Below, piece after piece: positions 23,664 through 33,717 of a stretch of DNA of 64,000 bases. The position numbers and the translations under genes were made by a program. The stretch's first letter is position 1; the number at the start of each line of letters is the position of its first letter. The stretch lies in NCBI GenBank assembly GCA_000702025.1, contig JNKJ01000017.1, positions 62,001 to 126,000 on the forward strand, read 5' to 3'. The DNA comes from Blautia schinkii DSM 10518. Its GTDB lineage: Bacteria; Bacillota; Clostridia; Lachnospirales; Lachnospiraceae. Under the pieces are notes generated by a model. The model saw only the letters and a list, made by a program, of their open reading frames with translations, did not search any database and was not told where the DNA came from.

Positions 23664-26051
23664 ATGAATCTGAATTCAAATAATAATCATAAGATTACCT
23701 ATCGTATTGCGAAGAATAACCTGCTGACGAAAAAAGTGTCAAGTATCATATCAATGCTGTCTATTTTGCTGGCAGTCACGCTTGTTTCAACCCTTGCCCT
23801 GCTTATGATAGGAACGCAGACTGCTGAAACGCAGATTTTGGACAACATGCAGCATGTTATGTATATGGACATTACGGATGAACAATTGCAGAGCCTTGCT
23901 GCTGACGGCAGGACGGAGATATGTGTTCCCTATAAGCACTATGAGAAAGAGTTTGAGACAGATAATGTGAAATATAGTTTTCTTTATTTTGAGAGCCATG
24001 CGGATAAAGTACGGACTTATGTACTTTCCGAGGGAGAGTTGCCGAAAGAATACAATGAAATCGTTGTGGACAAAAAGTTTATGAAAGCGCTGGGCAGGGA
24101 GTGTGTGACGGGAGCGGCTGTGAAGCTGGATGTGAACGGCGTGAGCGAGGAATTCATCATTTCCGGTTATACGGATGATGGATATTCGGTTTTGACACAT
24201 CCCATAAAAGTGTCTAAAAAATTTGCGGAACAAAGTCCTTTTATGAAAGACTTGCCATATACAGCACTTGTGCGTCTTAAAGAAGCGTCAGATATGACGA
24301 TTTCGGAGTTTTCCACATCCGTGTATCAATTGGCAGTGGACTATGGGATTGCCCGTACAAGCGTAAATACCAATGGCAGATTTGAGATGTCACTTCAAGC
24401 GGGGAACAGCGGGGCATATACCATATTCTTTGTATCCATGCTGCTTTTTATTGCCTGCGGTATTGTTATTTACAGCATATTTTATTTTTCTGTGACATCC
24501 AGGATACAGCAGATCGGACAGTTTTTGACTATCGGTATGACTAACAAGCAGGTGAAAAAAATGGTTCGCCGTGAGGGATTTATACTGAGTCTGATTTCCA
24601 TTCCGGCGGGATTATTGTTAAGCGGGATTTTGTCATATCTGATACTTCCGAGTGGGTGGACGTTTAAAAATTTCGGCTTGACAGCCTTGACAGTGCTTGT
24701 TTTAGGAAATTTAATTGTGCAGCTTGCCATAGGGAAACCAGCTTCTGTTGCTTCAAAAATTCCGCCCATAGAGGCCGCGAATAATGCAGGGACAGATACA
24801 GAGGAGGAACGGAAAAACCGGAGATATAAGCGTCTGACACCTGTCAGATTAGCTCAGATGGAAGGCAGAAACAGCCGCAAAAAATGGCTGCTTACAACTA
24901 TTTCTCTTGCGTTTGGCGGCATTATTTTCATGGTTTCTGCAACATGGATAGCATCTTGGGATGAAGACCGTTACTCCAGACAAGAGCTGTTCGAGGACAG
25001 TGAATATTACATAACATATCAGTACGATATGCATACTTCTCCAAAAACATATGGTATAACAGACCTGCAGCTTACAGGCCAGCTTGGAGAAATTCAAAAA
25101 AATTTAGCAACATTAGATCATGTAAAGGACATTCATACAGAACGGTCCGCCACAGGTGTGATCGAACATCAGGGCGCTACCTTTACTCAGCCCTTTTACC
25201 CTCTGACCAAGGAAGATACAGAGTATTACGAGCTTCCGGCAGAGGGGAATAATACGTATGAGTATATGGCGGAAAATGATGCCATTTTTATTCTGAATAG
25301 TGGATTCAGTGAAACAATCAACGGTATCACGTTTAAGCCTGGAGATAAGATAAAAATGCGTTATTTTGACGGTGAGGAGCATACAGTAGAGCTTGAAATT
25401 GCGGCTGTTTATGAAGACTTTGGCCCGGAGAAATATAATCGTTCAAATTTCTGCATGACTGATGTGACAATGAATAAGCTGTGGAAAAATATGAATACCG
25501 TATCCTCTTTTTTCGTGTCCGCAGACAATTATAATGAGAATGGATTACAGCTTGAAGAAGAAATAAGATCCCTGACAGACCGTTACGGGGATTTATCGCT
25601 TCACACACTGAGGGAAAAGAAACTGGAGGATGCGGGGGAAATTCAGAAGCTGAAAATGCAGATATACGGCATATGTATATTTATCATCGTGTTCAGCATT
25701 TTCTATTTGATAAATACGATCATAAGCAGCATTACTTCGCGCAGAAAGCAGTTATCCATGTTGGAATCGATTGGAATGGAGGAACGGCAGGTGCGAAACA
25801 TGCTGTTCGCCGAAAGCATACTGATCGCACTGCCCAATATGCTGGTAACACTTACGATTGGGACAGCCGCGGGTTTCGGTTTTATTTCCTTGATGAAAAG
25901 TGCTGCACCTTATCTGCGATATCAGTTTCCTATTTTGGCAGTTATCCTTTATTGTGCAGGCATGATTGTGATACCAATGCTCATATCGTCTTTGTGCCTG
26001 AGGGACCAAAATAAGTTTTCGCTTGTGGAAAGAATTAGAAACCAGGACTGA
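23664..26051 (+). CDS. ABC exporter permease with two FtsX domains
   Basis: This 795-residue membrane protein has a helix near residues 27-50, a large external domain (about 55-240), three helices with the first FtsX domain (about 250-365), a second external domain (about 420-660) and a final FtsX domain with three helices. I chose the ATG at 23664 because AGGTGG lies 5 bases before it and because earlier GTGs overlap the ATPase stop. With the ATPase and two-component system it resembles the regulator-kinase-transporter modules of Firmicutes used against cell-envelope antibiotics. The topology is 2+2 FtsX rather than the ten-helix BceB type. Confidence 0.9.
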   Translation: MNLNSNNNHKITYRIAKNNLLTKKVSSIISMLSILLAVTLVSTLALLMIGTQTAETQILDNMQHVMYMDITDEQLQSLAADGRTEICVPYKHYEKEFETDNVKYSFLYFESHADKVRTYVLSEGELPKEYNEIVVDKKFMKALGRECVTGAAVKLDVNGVSEEFIISGYTDDGYSVLTHPIKVSKKFAEQSPFMKDLPYTALVRLKEASDMTISEFSTSVYQLAVDYGIARTSVNTNGRFEMSLQAGNSGAYTIFFVSMLLFIACGIVIYSIFYFSVTSRIQQIGQFLTIGMTNKQVKKMVRREGFILSLISIPAGLLLSGILSYLILPSGWTFKNFGLTALTVLVLGNLIVQLAIGKPASVASKIPPIEAANNAGTDTEEERKNRRYKRLTPVRLAQMEGRNSRKKWLLTTISLAFGGIIFMVSATWIASWDEDRYSRQELFEDSEYYITYQYDMHTSPKTYGITDLQLTGQLGEIQKNLATLDHVKDIHTERSATGVIEHQGATFTQPFYPLTKEDTEYYELPAEGNNTYEYMAENDAIFILNSGFSETINGITFKPGDKIKMRYFDGEEHTVELEIAAVYEDFGPEKYNRSNFCMTDVTMNKLWKNMNTVSSFFVSADNYNENGLQLEEEIRSLTDRYGDLSLHTLREKKLEDAGEIQKLKMQIYGICIFIIVFSIFYLINTIISSITSRRKQLSMLESIGMEERQVRNMLFAESILIALPNMLVTLTIGTAAGFGFISLMKSAAPYLRYQFPILAVILYCAGMIVIPMLISSLCLRDQNKFSLVERIRNQD

Positions 26052-26082
26052 GTCTAATGACAGGAATCTCCATAAAACAAAG

Positions 26083-26117
26083 TGCCAAAAAAGTATACAA
26101 ACTTTTTTGGCATTTTT
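26083..26117 (+). terminator. Terminator of the ABC exporter operon
   Basis: TGCCAAAAAAGT (26083-26094), loop ATACAA, ACTTTTTTGGCA (26101-26112) and TTTTT: a perfect 12-bp stem with a T-tract. Confidence 0.92.
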
Positions 26118-26140
26118 CGTATAAATCGTACATGGAAAAC

Positions 26141-26166
26141 AACTTGTGCATATGTGCATACAAGTT
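26141..26166 (+). promoter_or_regulatory. Palindromic operator over the araR promoter
   Basis: AACTTGT (26141-26147) and ACAAGTT (26160-26166) are exact inverted arms around a nearly symmetric GCATATGTGCAT core. The element sits over a promoter-like TTGTGC and TATAGT (26165-26170), 16 bases apart. Half-sites of the form AxTTGT/ACAAxT are known for AraR, so autorepression by the next gene is likely. A CRE-like TGGAAGCGGTTAGA lies at 26233-26246. Confidence 0.6.
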
Positions 26167-26274
26167 ATAGTATAAAAGAGAAGCGGGAATTTTATAATCT
26201 TGCTTTTTGATTTAAATGCTTAGGATTATAAATGGAAGCGGTTAGAGGTTTATCTAAAGCAGCGGGAGGAAAAG

Positions 26275-27363
26275 ATGACAGAAGCTGGAAAACCCAAATA
26301 CTTTTCGTTGATGGAACAATTAAAAGAAGATATACTATCCGGCAGAATTGCTCCCGGGGAGAAGCTGCCGTCGGAGAATGAATTGTCTGAAGCGCATTCG
26401 CTTAGCAGGCATACTGTCCGCAAGGCGCTGGGGATTCTGGCCCAGGAAGGCTATGTGGAATCCCAGCACGGAAAAGGTACCTTTTGTTCAGAAAATATGC
26501 GTCATGTGAAAAAATCGAAGAATATAGCTGTGGTCACGACCTATATTTCCGATTATATATTTCCGAGACTGATTCAGGGAATTGATAATATATTGTCCGA
26601 TAAAGGGTACAGTATTATTCTTAAGAATACAGGCAATAGCAGGCAGAAGGAGGCCAGGTGTCTGGAAGAGCTTTTGCAGAAGGATATTGACGGGCTGATC
26701 ATTGAGCCGAGTAAGAGCCAGATGCTCTGCAGGCACCGGAATCTGTACCAGTCATTGGAAAAGTATGAGATTCCTTATATTTTCATTCAGGGTATCTACA
26801 CGGAAATGAAGGATAAGCCTCATATTCTTATGGACGATGCGCAGGGCGGATATCAGGTGACTAAATATCTTCTGGAATTGGGCCACCGCAAAATTGCGGG
26901 GATTTTTAAGGCGGATGATATCCAGGGGATTGAGCGCCATAAGGGGTATGTGCAGGCATTGCAGGAAATGGGAGTGCCTTATAATCCTGATGATGTCATC
27001 TGGTTTCACACAGAGGACCGCAGAGCTAAGCCGGGTATGATGGCTAAGCTCATGGTGGAAAGCGGCCGGCTTCCGGAAGGGATTGTGTGTTATAACGACC
27101 AGATTGCGGTGCAGGTGATGGAAGCATTGGAGAGCATGGGACTGGATATTCCAGGAGATATATCGATAACAGGGTATGACAATTCGCTTTATGCTCAAAG
27201 AGGAAGCGGAATTACTACAATTGCCCATCCACAGGAGAGACTCGGGGAGATGGCAGCAGAGTTGATTTTGGAAAAAATCAATGGGATTCCGGAGGAGGAG
27301 AGCCGGGTTGAAAGGCTGATTCAGCCGGAGATTATTGTCAGAGGGTCATGCAGGGAAAAGTAA
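26275..27363 (+). CDS. araR: AraR-like transcriptional repressor (GntR HTH plus LacI-type sensor)
   Basis: This 362-residue regulator has an N-terminal GntR winged helix (about residues 5-75; SENELSEAHSLSRHTVRK and QHGKGTFC). A periplasmic-binding-protein-like ligand domain of the LacI/GalR type follows (about 80-360; DGLIIEPSKS, LELGHRKIAGIF, ISITGYDNS). This chimera is characteristic of the arabinose repressor AraR, which leaves DNA when L-arabinose binds. It precedes arabinose isomerase and has a palindromic operator in its own promoter. GGGAGGAAAAG decides the start. The symbol is assigned from architecture and context. Confidence 0.85.
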   Translation: MTEAGKPKYFSLMEQLKEDILSGRIAPGEKLPSENELSEAHSLSRHTVRKALGILAQEGYVESQHGKGTFCSENMRHVKKSKNIAVVTTYISDYIFPRLIQGIDNILSDKGYSIILKNTGNSRQKEARCLEELLQKDIDGLIIEPSKSQMLCRHRNLYQSLEKYEIPYIFIQGIYTEMKDKPHILMDDAQGGYQVTKYLLELGHRKIAGIFKADDIQGIERHKGYVQALQEMGVPYNPDDVIWFHTEDRRAKPGMMAKLMVESGRLPEGIVCYNDQIAVQVMEALESMGLDIPGDISITGYDNSLYAQRGSGITTIAHPQERLGEMAAELILEKINGIPEEESRVERLIQPEIIVRGSCREK

Positions 27364-27520
27364 TTTGTAAAAGAGAAAGACAGAGGAAAAAGACAGCAGT
27401 TAGGTGCCAGGGGGCATTGAGGTAGGAACAGTGATTTCGCAGATATCTCAAATCATAATGGAAGCTAAGGCGTTCTTGCCTTATATATCATAACAAAAAA
27501 ATTCAAGGAGGAATTTCAAC

Positions 27521-29020
27521 ATGAAAACAGGAAGAAATTACAAGTTTTGGTTTTGCACAGGGTCACAGGATTTGTATGGAGAGGAGTGCCTTCGCAAGGT
27601 GGCGGAGCATTCCAGGATTATTGTGGAAGAGCTTAATAAATCAGGGATGCTGCCTTTTGAGGTGGTATGGAAACCGACTTTGATTACCAATGAGCTTATC
27701 CGCAAAACCTTTAATGAGGCAAATGCAGACGAGGACTGTGCCGGTGTGATCACCTGGATGCATACCTTTTCCCCAGCGAAATCCTGGATTCTGGGACTGA
27801 AGGAGTACAGGAAGCCTCTTTGCCATTTGCACACGCAGTTTAATGAGGAAATTCCTTATGATACCATAGATATGGATTTCATGAATGAGAACCAGTCTGC
27901 TCACGGTGGACGCGAGTACGGCCATATTGTTACGAGAATGGGAATTGAGCGCAAGGTTATCGTAGGCCATTGGGCAGATAAGAAGGTACAGGAAAGGCTG
28001 GCTTCCTGGATGCGCACTGCTGTAGGAATTATGGAAAGCAGCCATATCCGTGTGTGCCGTGTGGCTGATAATATGCGGAATGTGGCAGTGACCGAGGGTG
28101 ACAAGGTTGAGGCACAGATTAAGTTTGGCTGGGAAATCGACGCATATCCGGTTAATGAGATTGCGGAATATGTGCAGGATGTAAAAAAAGGCGATATTGA
28201 TGTTTTGGTGGAAGAATATTATAATAAGTATGAGATTCTTCTGGAAGGACGTGATCCGGAGGAATTCAAACGTCATGTAGCAGTCCAGGCAGGAATCGAG
28301 ATTGGCTTCGAGAAATTTCTGGAGGAGAAAAATTACCAGGCGATTGTCACACACTTCGGCGACCTTGGTTCTTTGCAGCAGTTACCAGGCCTTGCAATCC
28401 AGAGACTTATGGAAAAAGGTTACGGTTTCGGCGGCGAGGGCGACTGGAAAACAGCGGCTATGGTGCGTCTGATGAAAATCATGGCAGCAGGTGTGAAGGA
28501 TGCAAAAGGAACCTCGTTTATGGAGGATTATACATATAATCTGGTGCCGGGCAAGGAGGGAATCCTGCAGGCACATATGCTTGAGGTGTGCCCGTCTGTG
28601 GCAGAGGGGAAAATTGGAATTAAAGTCTGCCCGCTGTCCATGGGTGACAGAGAAGACCCGGCAAGACTTGTATTTACCTCCAAGGCAGGACCGGCGATTG
28701 CCACATCTCTCGTGGATCTGGGCGACCGTTTCCGCCTGATCATTAATGAGGTTGACTGCAAGAAGGTGGAGAAACCAATGCCGAAACTTCCGGTGGGTAC
28801 CGCATTCTGGACTCCGAAGCCGGATCTGGCAACAGGAGCGGAGGCGTGGATTCTGGCCGGAGGCGCACATCACACTGCCTTCTCTTATGATCTGACCGCA
28901 GAGCAGATGGGCGACTGGGCGGCAGCTATGGGAATTGAGGCTGTTTACATTGACGGAGATACTACAATCCGCAATTTCAAAAATGAACTGAGATGGAACG
29001 AGATTGCTTACCGTAAGTAA
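27521..29020 (+). CDS. araA: L-arabinose isomerase
   Basis: This 499-residue cytoplasmic enzyme interconverts L-arabinose and L-ribulose. The N-terminal FWFCTGSQDLYGEE, the central HTQFNEEIPYDTIDMDFMN and the metal-site segments GFGGEGDWKTA and FMEDYTYNL are signatures of the family. The length matches the usual ~500 residues. A strong AAGGAGG lies before the ATG. The upstream gap (27364-27520) has a small TAAGGC/GCCTTA hairpin but no clear AraR palindrome. It lies between araR and the kinase, forming the first catabolic step. Confidence 0.97.
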   Translation: MKTGRNYKFWFCTGSQDLYGEECLRKVAEHSRIIVEELNKSGMLPFEVVWKPTLITNELIRKTFNEANADEDCAGVITWMHTFSPAKSWILGLKEYRKPLCHLHTQFNEEIPYDTIDMDFMNENQSAHGGREYGHIVTRMGIERKVIVGHWADKKVQERLASWMRTAVGIMESSHIRVCRVADNMRNVAVTEGDKVEAQIKFGWEIDAYPVNEIAEYVQDVKKGDIDVLVEEYYNKYEILLEGRDPEEFKRHVAVQAGIEIGFEKFLEEKNYQAIVTHFGDLGSLQQLPGLAIQRLMEKGYGFGGEGDWKTAAMVRLMKIMAAGVKDAKGTSFMEDYTYNLVPGKEGILQAHMLEVCPSVAEGKIGIKVCPLSMGDREDPARLVFTSKAGPAIATSLVDLGDRFRLIINEVDCKKVEKPMPKLPVGTAFWTPKPDLATGAEAWILAGGAHHTAFSYDLTAEQMGDWAAAMGIEAVYIDGDTTIRNFKNELRWNEIAYRK

Positions 29021-29173
29021 AATTTGCGGAGACGGTTTCATATAAGTGGATTGTGCAGCTGTACAGATGAAAGATATTATGCAATAATGGTGTCATGCAG
29101 TTACTGATGCCATGCAGGATATGATGTGCAGCTTACAGTAGAGAAACATTGAGAAAAATTGGGAGGATTTACA

Positions 29174-30778
29174 ATGGGTGTAAACGAAGCGAAAGCAGCA
29201 ATTTTAAGCAATAAGACAGCATTGGGAATCGAGTTTGGTTCCACCAGAATCAAAGCGGTACTGGTAGACGACAAGAATGCGCCGATTGCGTCAGGAAGCC
29301 ATGACTGGGAAAACCGGTATGAAAACGGTATCTGGACCTACAGTCTGGAGGATATCTGGGCAGGACTTCAGGACAGCTACCAGGATCTTGCGAAAGATGT
29401 AAAGAGTAAATATGATGTAGAGCTGGAATCCGTAGGTGCGATTGGTATCAGTGCTATGATGCACGGATATATGCCCTTTAACAAAGAGGGAGAGCTGCTC
29501 GTGCCGTTCCGTACCTGGAGAAATAACATCACAGGCGAGGCCAGTGAAAAGCTGATGGAGCTTTTTAATTACAATGTTCCGCAGAGATGGAGTGTGGCAC
29601 ATCTTTACCAGGCGATTCTTAATAAAGAGGAGCATGTGAAGGATATTGATTACATGACTACTCTGGAGGCGTATGTGCATTGGAAGCTCACAGGTCAGAG
29701 AGTGCTTGGCATCGGCGACGCTGCGGGTATGTTCCCGATTGACAGCGATACGCTTGACTACAACGAAGAGATGGTGCAGAAATTTGACGCACTGGTTGCG
29801 CCTTATGGTTTCTCGTGGAAATTCCGCGAGATTATGCCGAAGGTTATGGTGGCAGGCCAGGATGCAGGCTGCCTAACGGAAGCAGGCGCGAAGCTTCTGG
29901 ATGTAAGCGGGAAATTAAAGGCTGGTATTCCGATGTGTCCGCCTGAAGGTGATGCGGGTACCGGAATGGTTGCCACCAATTCTGTGGCAAAGCGTACGGG
30001 AAATGTTTCCGCAGGAACCTCTGTTTTTGCAATGATTGTTCTGGAAAACGGACTTTCCAAGCCGTATAAAGAGATTGATATGGTGACAACTCCGGCCGGA
30101 GCTCCGGTTGCTATGGCGCATTCCAACAACTGCACCTCTGATCTGAACGCATGGGTGGGAATCTTTAAGGAGTTTATGGAAGCCATGGGCATGAAGGTGG
30201 ATATGAACGAGCTTTTCGGCACTTTGTATAATAAGGCGCTGGAGGGCGATGAGGATTGCGGTGGACTTCTGTCCTACTGCTATTTCTCAGGCGAGCATAT
30301 GACCGGATTTGAGGAAGGACGCCCGCTGTTTGTGCGTTCTCCGGAGAGTAAGTTTAACCTTGCCAATTTTATGAGAACGAATCTTTATACCTGCCTGGGC
30401 GCTATGCGAGTGGGATTGAATATTCTTTTCGATAAGGAGAATGTGAAGGTTGACCGTCTTTTAGGACACGGCGGCCTGTTTAAGACGAAGGGCGTGGGAC
30501 AGCAGATTCTGGCGGATGCCGTGAATGCGCCTGTTTCCGTGATGGAGACTGCCGGAGAGGGCGGCGCATGGGGAATTGCACTTCTTGCTTCTTATCTGGT
30601 AAATAAGGAAGAGGGCGAGGCTTTGGAGCATTTCCTGGATGAAAAGGTATTTGCCGGAAACCAGGGCACATCCCTGAATCCTGATCCGAAAGGCGTGGAA
30701 GGTTATAATATCTTTATGGAAAGATATCTTAAAGGAATTCCGATTGAAAGAGCAGCGGTGGATTCCGGGATTTGGTAA
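29174..30778 (+). CDS. FGGY-family kinase, probable L-ribulokinase (AraK type)
   Basis: This 534-residue kinase begins its FGGY N-domain with [18 protein letters not shown]. It has [16 protein letters not shown] and [10 protein letters not shown] segments and a C-domain glycine motif [10 protein letters not shown]. It differs from classical AraB and resembles the FGGY proteins encoded next to araA in clostridia; in C. acetobutylicum a non-AraB ribulokinase was named AraK. The position directly after araA supports conversion of L-ribulose to L-ribulose 5-phosphate. GGGAGG before the ATG at 29174 sets the start. Its last codons (GGAATTCCGATTGAAAGAGC) recur at 51142-51161. Confidence 0.75.
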   Translation: MGVNEAKAAILSNKTALGIEFGSTRIKAVLVDDKNAPIASGSHDWENRYENGIWTYSLEDIWAGLQDSYQDLAKDVKSKYDVELESVGAIGISAMMHGYMPFNKEGELLVPFRTWRNNITGEASEKLMELFNYNVPQRWSVAHLYQAILNKEEHVKDIDYMTTLEAYVHWKLTGQRVLGIGDAAGMFPIDSDTLDYNEEMVQKFDALVAPYGFSWKFREIMPKVMVAGQDAGCLTEAGAKLLDVSGKLKAGIPMCPPEGDAGTGMVATNSVAKRTGNVSAGTSVFAMIVLENGLSKPYKEIDMVTTPAGAPVAMAHSNNCTSDLNAWVGIFKEFMEAMGMKVDMNELFGTLYNKALEGDEDCGGLLSYCYFSGEHMTGFEEGRPLFVRSPESKFNLANFMRTNLYTCLGAMRVGLNILFDKENVKVDRLLGHGGLFKTKGVGQQILADAVNAPVSVMETAGEGGAWGIALLASYLVNKEEGEALEHFLDEKVFAGNQGTSLNPDPKGVEGYNIFMERYLKGIPIERAAVDSGIW

Positions 30779-30880
30779 AATATTTGATACGTAATAGGGA
30801 GATTTTGTACTGCGCGTAAGAGCGGAGCAATTGCTTCTTGATAGAGAAGAAATAAGAGTATAAAGAGAAAGACTAAGATA

Positions 30881-30922
30881 GTGCAAAATAAAAGCATCCG
30901 CTGGGATGCTTTTATTTTGTGC
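30881..30922. terminator. Bidirectional terminator after the arabinose kinase
   Basis: CAAAATAAAAGCATCC (30884-30899), loop GCTG and GGATGCTTTTATTTTG (30904-30919) pair perfectly, extended by wobble pairs outward. A/T-rich arms give U-rich tails in both directions, serving the kinase (+) and the HTH gene (-). Around it, 30779-30880 and 30923-31078 hold no complete gene. A short open stretch near 30953-31072 reads like a coding remnant (VVIPEGVIQELG). Confidence 0.85.
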
Positions 30923-31078
30923 GGAATGGACATATGATGCTTATCCCGATACTGCTATGGAGTTATTATTACAGGGGATAGAAATGTTGTAATTCCTGAA
31001 GGCGTTATTCAGGAACTGGGAAATGTTACGGCGCGGTATCTTTGCCAGTCCGTTGTTGGAATCAGGATATTTTATATG

Positions 31079-32536
31079 TTAAAGCGTATCGTTTTTCAAC
31101 TCATTGATTACATTTTTTACAAAAAGTGCCGTTTCTTCACCAGAATATAAGGCCATATCGTCCAGGCTTTCCAGGAAGTCCAGAAAAACAGCTAAGATGC
31201 TGGGCTCATTGAAGAGAAGGCATACCGTTTGGTTTCTGATATTATTGAAGAGTAGATAACCACTGGAGCTGTTTACACATAAATGAAGATTTTCTGAAAG
31301 ATGGTTCAGCGGCTTCTTTAAGATAAGATACAGCTCCTCATAGCAGTAGGGGAGCATGTTCTCTAATATAGCAATACGTTCCTTTTTTAGAAGCGGCCTG
31401 TAAAAATAATCGGGAACTTCCTTAATCTTCCCGAAACGTGCAAAGTCGAGCAGACCCTCTTGAGTGAAAAGCACATGTACACTTTTGCTGCATAATTGTT
31501 GCCGGTTCAGTTTCAGGAGCGTATCTATCTGTTTAAAAACGGCTTCACGGTCTGGAAGTCCGGGAGCAAGTGCTTGTGCCAGAATGTCACTGGTAATGAA
31601 AGGGGTCAGACAGGCTTCCGGCTGGAGAATATAGCTGGGGGGCTCTTTATATACCTTGGATATCATCTGTAGGTTGTCAATTGGCAGAAAATTGAGGACT
31701 TCAAACAAAGCGGAACATTTATTTTGATAAGAGTAATACAAGTCCCACAGCATAGAGAGAATAGCGGAATCACGGTACAAAATCCCTGTTTGGTAGTCTG
31801 AAGTGCAGGTGATGGCATAGTCTGAAGTCAAAATTATGTAAGGCAGGCCATTAAAGCTCTGATAGTGGGAATGTATATCCTCGTAAAAAAAATGTGGATG
31901 ATAGTCCACGTTTCCAAAATAGAGAGGAAGCAGCATTTTTAAATATAGAAGGTTATATAATTCATTGTTTTCTGCCATTTGTTCTGTTTTGCTGAGGCAG
32001 ATAAGCTGTTCGATTCTTAGCTCTCCAGATGGGTTAAGACTCGCCAGAAGATTAAAGAGGAAGTCATAATCCGGCTGTAAAAGGAGAGCAATTTTTCCTT
32101 TAGGTCTGGAGGCTTCCGCCAGTAAGATATGGTGGAGAAAATGATTGATTTCCACCTGTGTAGATAAAACAGTGCAGTTTATGCTGTCGTTGGTTTTCGC
32201 AGGAAGAGGATTTACCAATATTTTAGATGGGATTACTTCTGAAGCATAATTGCCGGGGAAATTTATTACGAAATTCTCTGCGCTTTTTCTCCTGTAATAT
32301 ATTTCTGGACCAGTTTTTGTGATAAGATAAGCTTCTTTAAATCTCTTGTATTCAGTAGGGGTAAGATGCATAAATTCGGCTATCTTTTCAAAAATGTCCT
32401 TTGTGGGCGGATTGCGTTTCCCATTGATAAGCTTGTACATGGTGGAACGATCTAAATTACAATATTTTACAAGTGAGTATACTTTGATATTTTTTTCTTT
32501 GATAAATTGGCTAAGCACATTTGAAAACTCTGTCAT
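31079..32536 (-). CDS. HTH-domain regulatory protein of unknown target
   Basis: This 485-residue protein has an N-terminal XRE/Cro-like helix-turn-helix (about residues 1-70; IKVYSLVKYCNLDRSTMYKL then INGKRNPPTKDIFEKIAEFM). A long C-terminal region follows in which I recognise no domain. It has no signal peptide or membrane helices. GAGGAA precedes the start on the minus strand. It is divergent from the pilus operon, with 256 bases between them, so it may control that operon. Comparable large single-HTH proteins stand beside gene clusters in Lachnospiraceae, but a specific role cannot be read here. The gap 32537-32792 shows no other gene. Confidence 0.6.
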   Translation of the reverse strand: MTEFSNVLSQFIKEKNIKVYSLVKYCNLDRSTMYKLINGKRNPPTKDIFEKIAEFMHLTPTEYKRFKEAYLITKTGPEIYYRRKSAENFVINFPGNYASEVIPSKILVNPLPAKTNDSINCTVLSTQVEINHFLHHILLAEASRPKGKIALLLQPDYDFLFNLLASLNPSGELRIEQLICLSKTEQMAENNELYNLLYLKMLLPLYFGNVDYHPHFFYEDIHSHYQSFNGLPYIILTSDYAITCTSDYQTGILYRDSAILSMLWDLYYSYQNKCSALFEVLNFLPIDNLQMISKVYKEPPSYILQPEACLTPFITSDILAQALAPGLPDREAVFKQIDTLLKLNRQQLCSKSVHVLFTQEGLLDFARFGKIKEVPDYFYRPLLKKERIAILENMLPYCYEELYLILKKPLNHLSENLHLCVNSSSGYLLFNNIRNQTVCLLFNEPSILAVFLDFLESLDDMALYSGEETALFVKNVINELKNDTL

Positions 32537-32792
32537 AAATAATTCCTCGCATTTCTCTTATATCTAATACTAAGATACCATTTTCATAGGTGATGTGTCC
32601 GATATATTTCCACAAAAATGTAGAAATTTGTAAAGAAAATCTGCCCTCAAATCCTGCCACATATGCTTTATTTAGTTAAAAAGTCCGTCTACAAACCTTG
32701 CCACAGATTGATTAAACTAACGGGAAAGTATAAATTAAAAAAAGAAAATATAAATTTTCATACTGTTAGTTCTATTTAAGGAGGGTGAGGAA

Positions 32793-33701
32793 ATGTTTTG
32801 TAAAAAATGTGGTCAGGAACTGGAATCCGGTGATAGATTTTGCCCTCAATGTGGGTTCCCTGTAGAGAAAAAAACAGAAGTGACAAAAGCGGACAGTGCG
32901 CATACTCATACCCATGCCAGTGTTAAAAATGATATAGATGACATAAATGAAACAGGAAACAGTGTCGGAGAGTTTGACTGGGAAGACGATTTATATGAGG
33001 TTCCAAAAGCGGAACAGGATCAAAGCACAAAGAGGCAGAGAGATACAATAAAATGGATCATTAGTATAGCTGTCTCCACGGTTTTTCTTTTTATTACCGC
33101 AGCAATCGTAAGTAATATGCTGCGGCGTGGATTGGAGGACGATTATCCGCGGATTGTAGTGAACTCACAGAAGAGCTCTGCCTCCGGGCAGACGTCTAAT
33201 AAGGGACAGGGTACAGAGAAGAAAACAGACGATATTATCGTGCCTACCCGGCCGCCTATGCAGACACCGACACCCAAGCCAAGCCCGGTGCCTACAGTAG
33301 TTCCTACGGCGGCAGTCAAGCCTGACCAGTCAGAGATTAAGGTGGTAAAGGAAGAATATGAGGTGTTTGGGGGCGAGCAGGAATCTGGGACAAAAAATAC
33401 CCACACGGGTGAGGGGGACTATGTTTTCCCTCAGAGCGCAGTAGGATATTTGAGCAGGGCGCAGCTGGAGGGTCTTACGAAGGACCAGCTTCTTTATGCC
33501 AGAAATGAAATATATGCGAGACATGGAAGAAAGTTTTTAGACCAGACAATACAGTCGTATTTTAATGGGAAGTCATGGTATTCCCCCTCGTATGAGGCGG
33601 CGGAGTTCGATGCGGTTTCCGAGAGTGTTTTTAACGAATATGAGAAGGCTAATATTAAACTCATCTCGGATTATGAGACAGAAAAAGGTTATTTCTATTG
33701 A
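32793..33701 (+). CDS. Zinc-ribbon and YARHG-domain membrane protein
   Basis: This 302-residue protein has an N-terminal zinc ribbon (MFCKKCGQELESGDRFCPQC, two CxxC pairs), an acidic linker and a single membrane helix (about residues 88-110). A Pro/Thr spacer (PTRPPMQTPTPKPSPVPTV) and a C-terminal YARHG domain follow (LLYARNEIYARHGRKFLD, then YFNGKSWYSP). The layout places the zinc ribbon in the cytoplasm and YARHG outside. YARHG domains are thought to bind cell wall or extracellular ligands. TTAAGGAGG precedes the ATG. It is the first gene of the pilus operon and may link the machine to the envelope, by inference from position. Confidence 0.8.
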   Translation: MFCKKCGQELESGDRFCPQCGFPVEKKTEVTKADSAHTHTHASVKNDIDDINETGNSVGEFDWEDDLYEVPKAEQDQSTKRQRDTIKWIISIAVSTVFLFITAAIVSNMLRRGLEDDYPRIVVNSQKSSASGQTSNKGQGTEKKTDDIIVPTRPPMQTPTPKPSPVPTVVPTAAVKPDQSEIKVVKEEYEVFGGEQESGTKNTHTGEGDYVFPQSAVGYLSRAQLEGLTKDQLLYARNEIYARHGRKFLDQTIQSYFNGKSWYSPSYEAAEFDAVSESVFNEYEKANIKLISDYETEKGYFY

Positions 33702-33717
33702 CAGGAGAAGCTCTATT

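Noticed and set aside
26233..26246. CRE catabolite-repression site upstream of araR
   Set aside because: TGGAAGCGGTTAGA matches the left half well but misses the CA at the right end. It is kept only as a remark.
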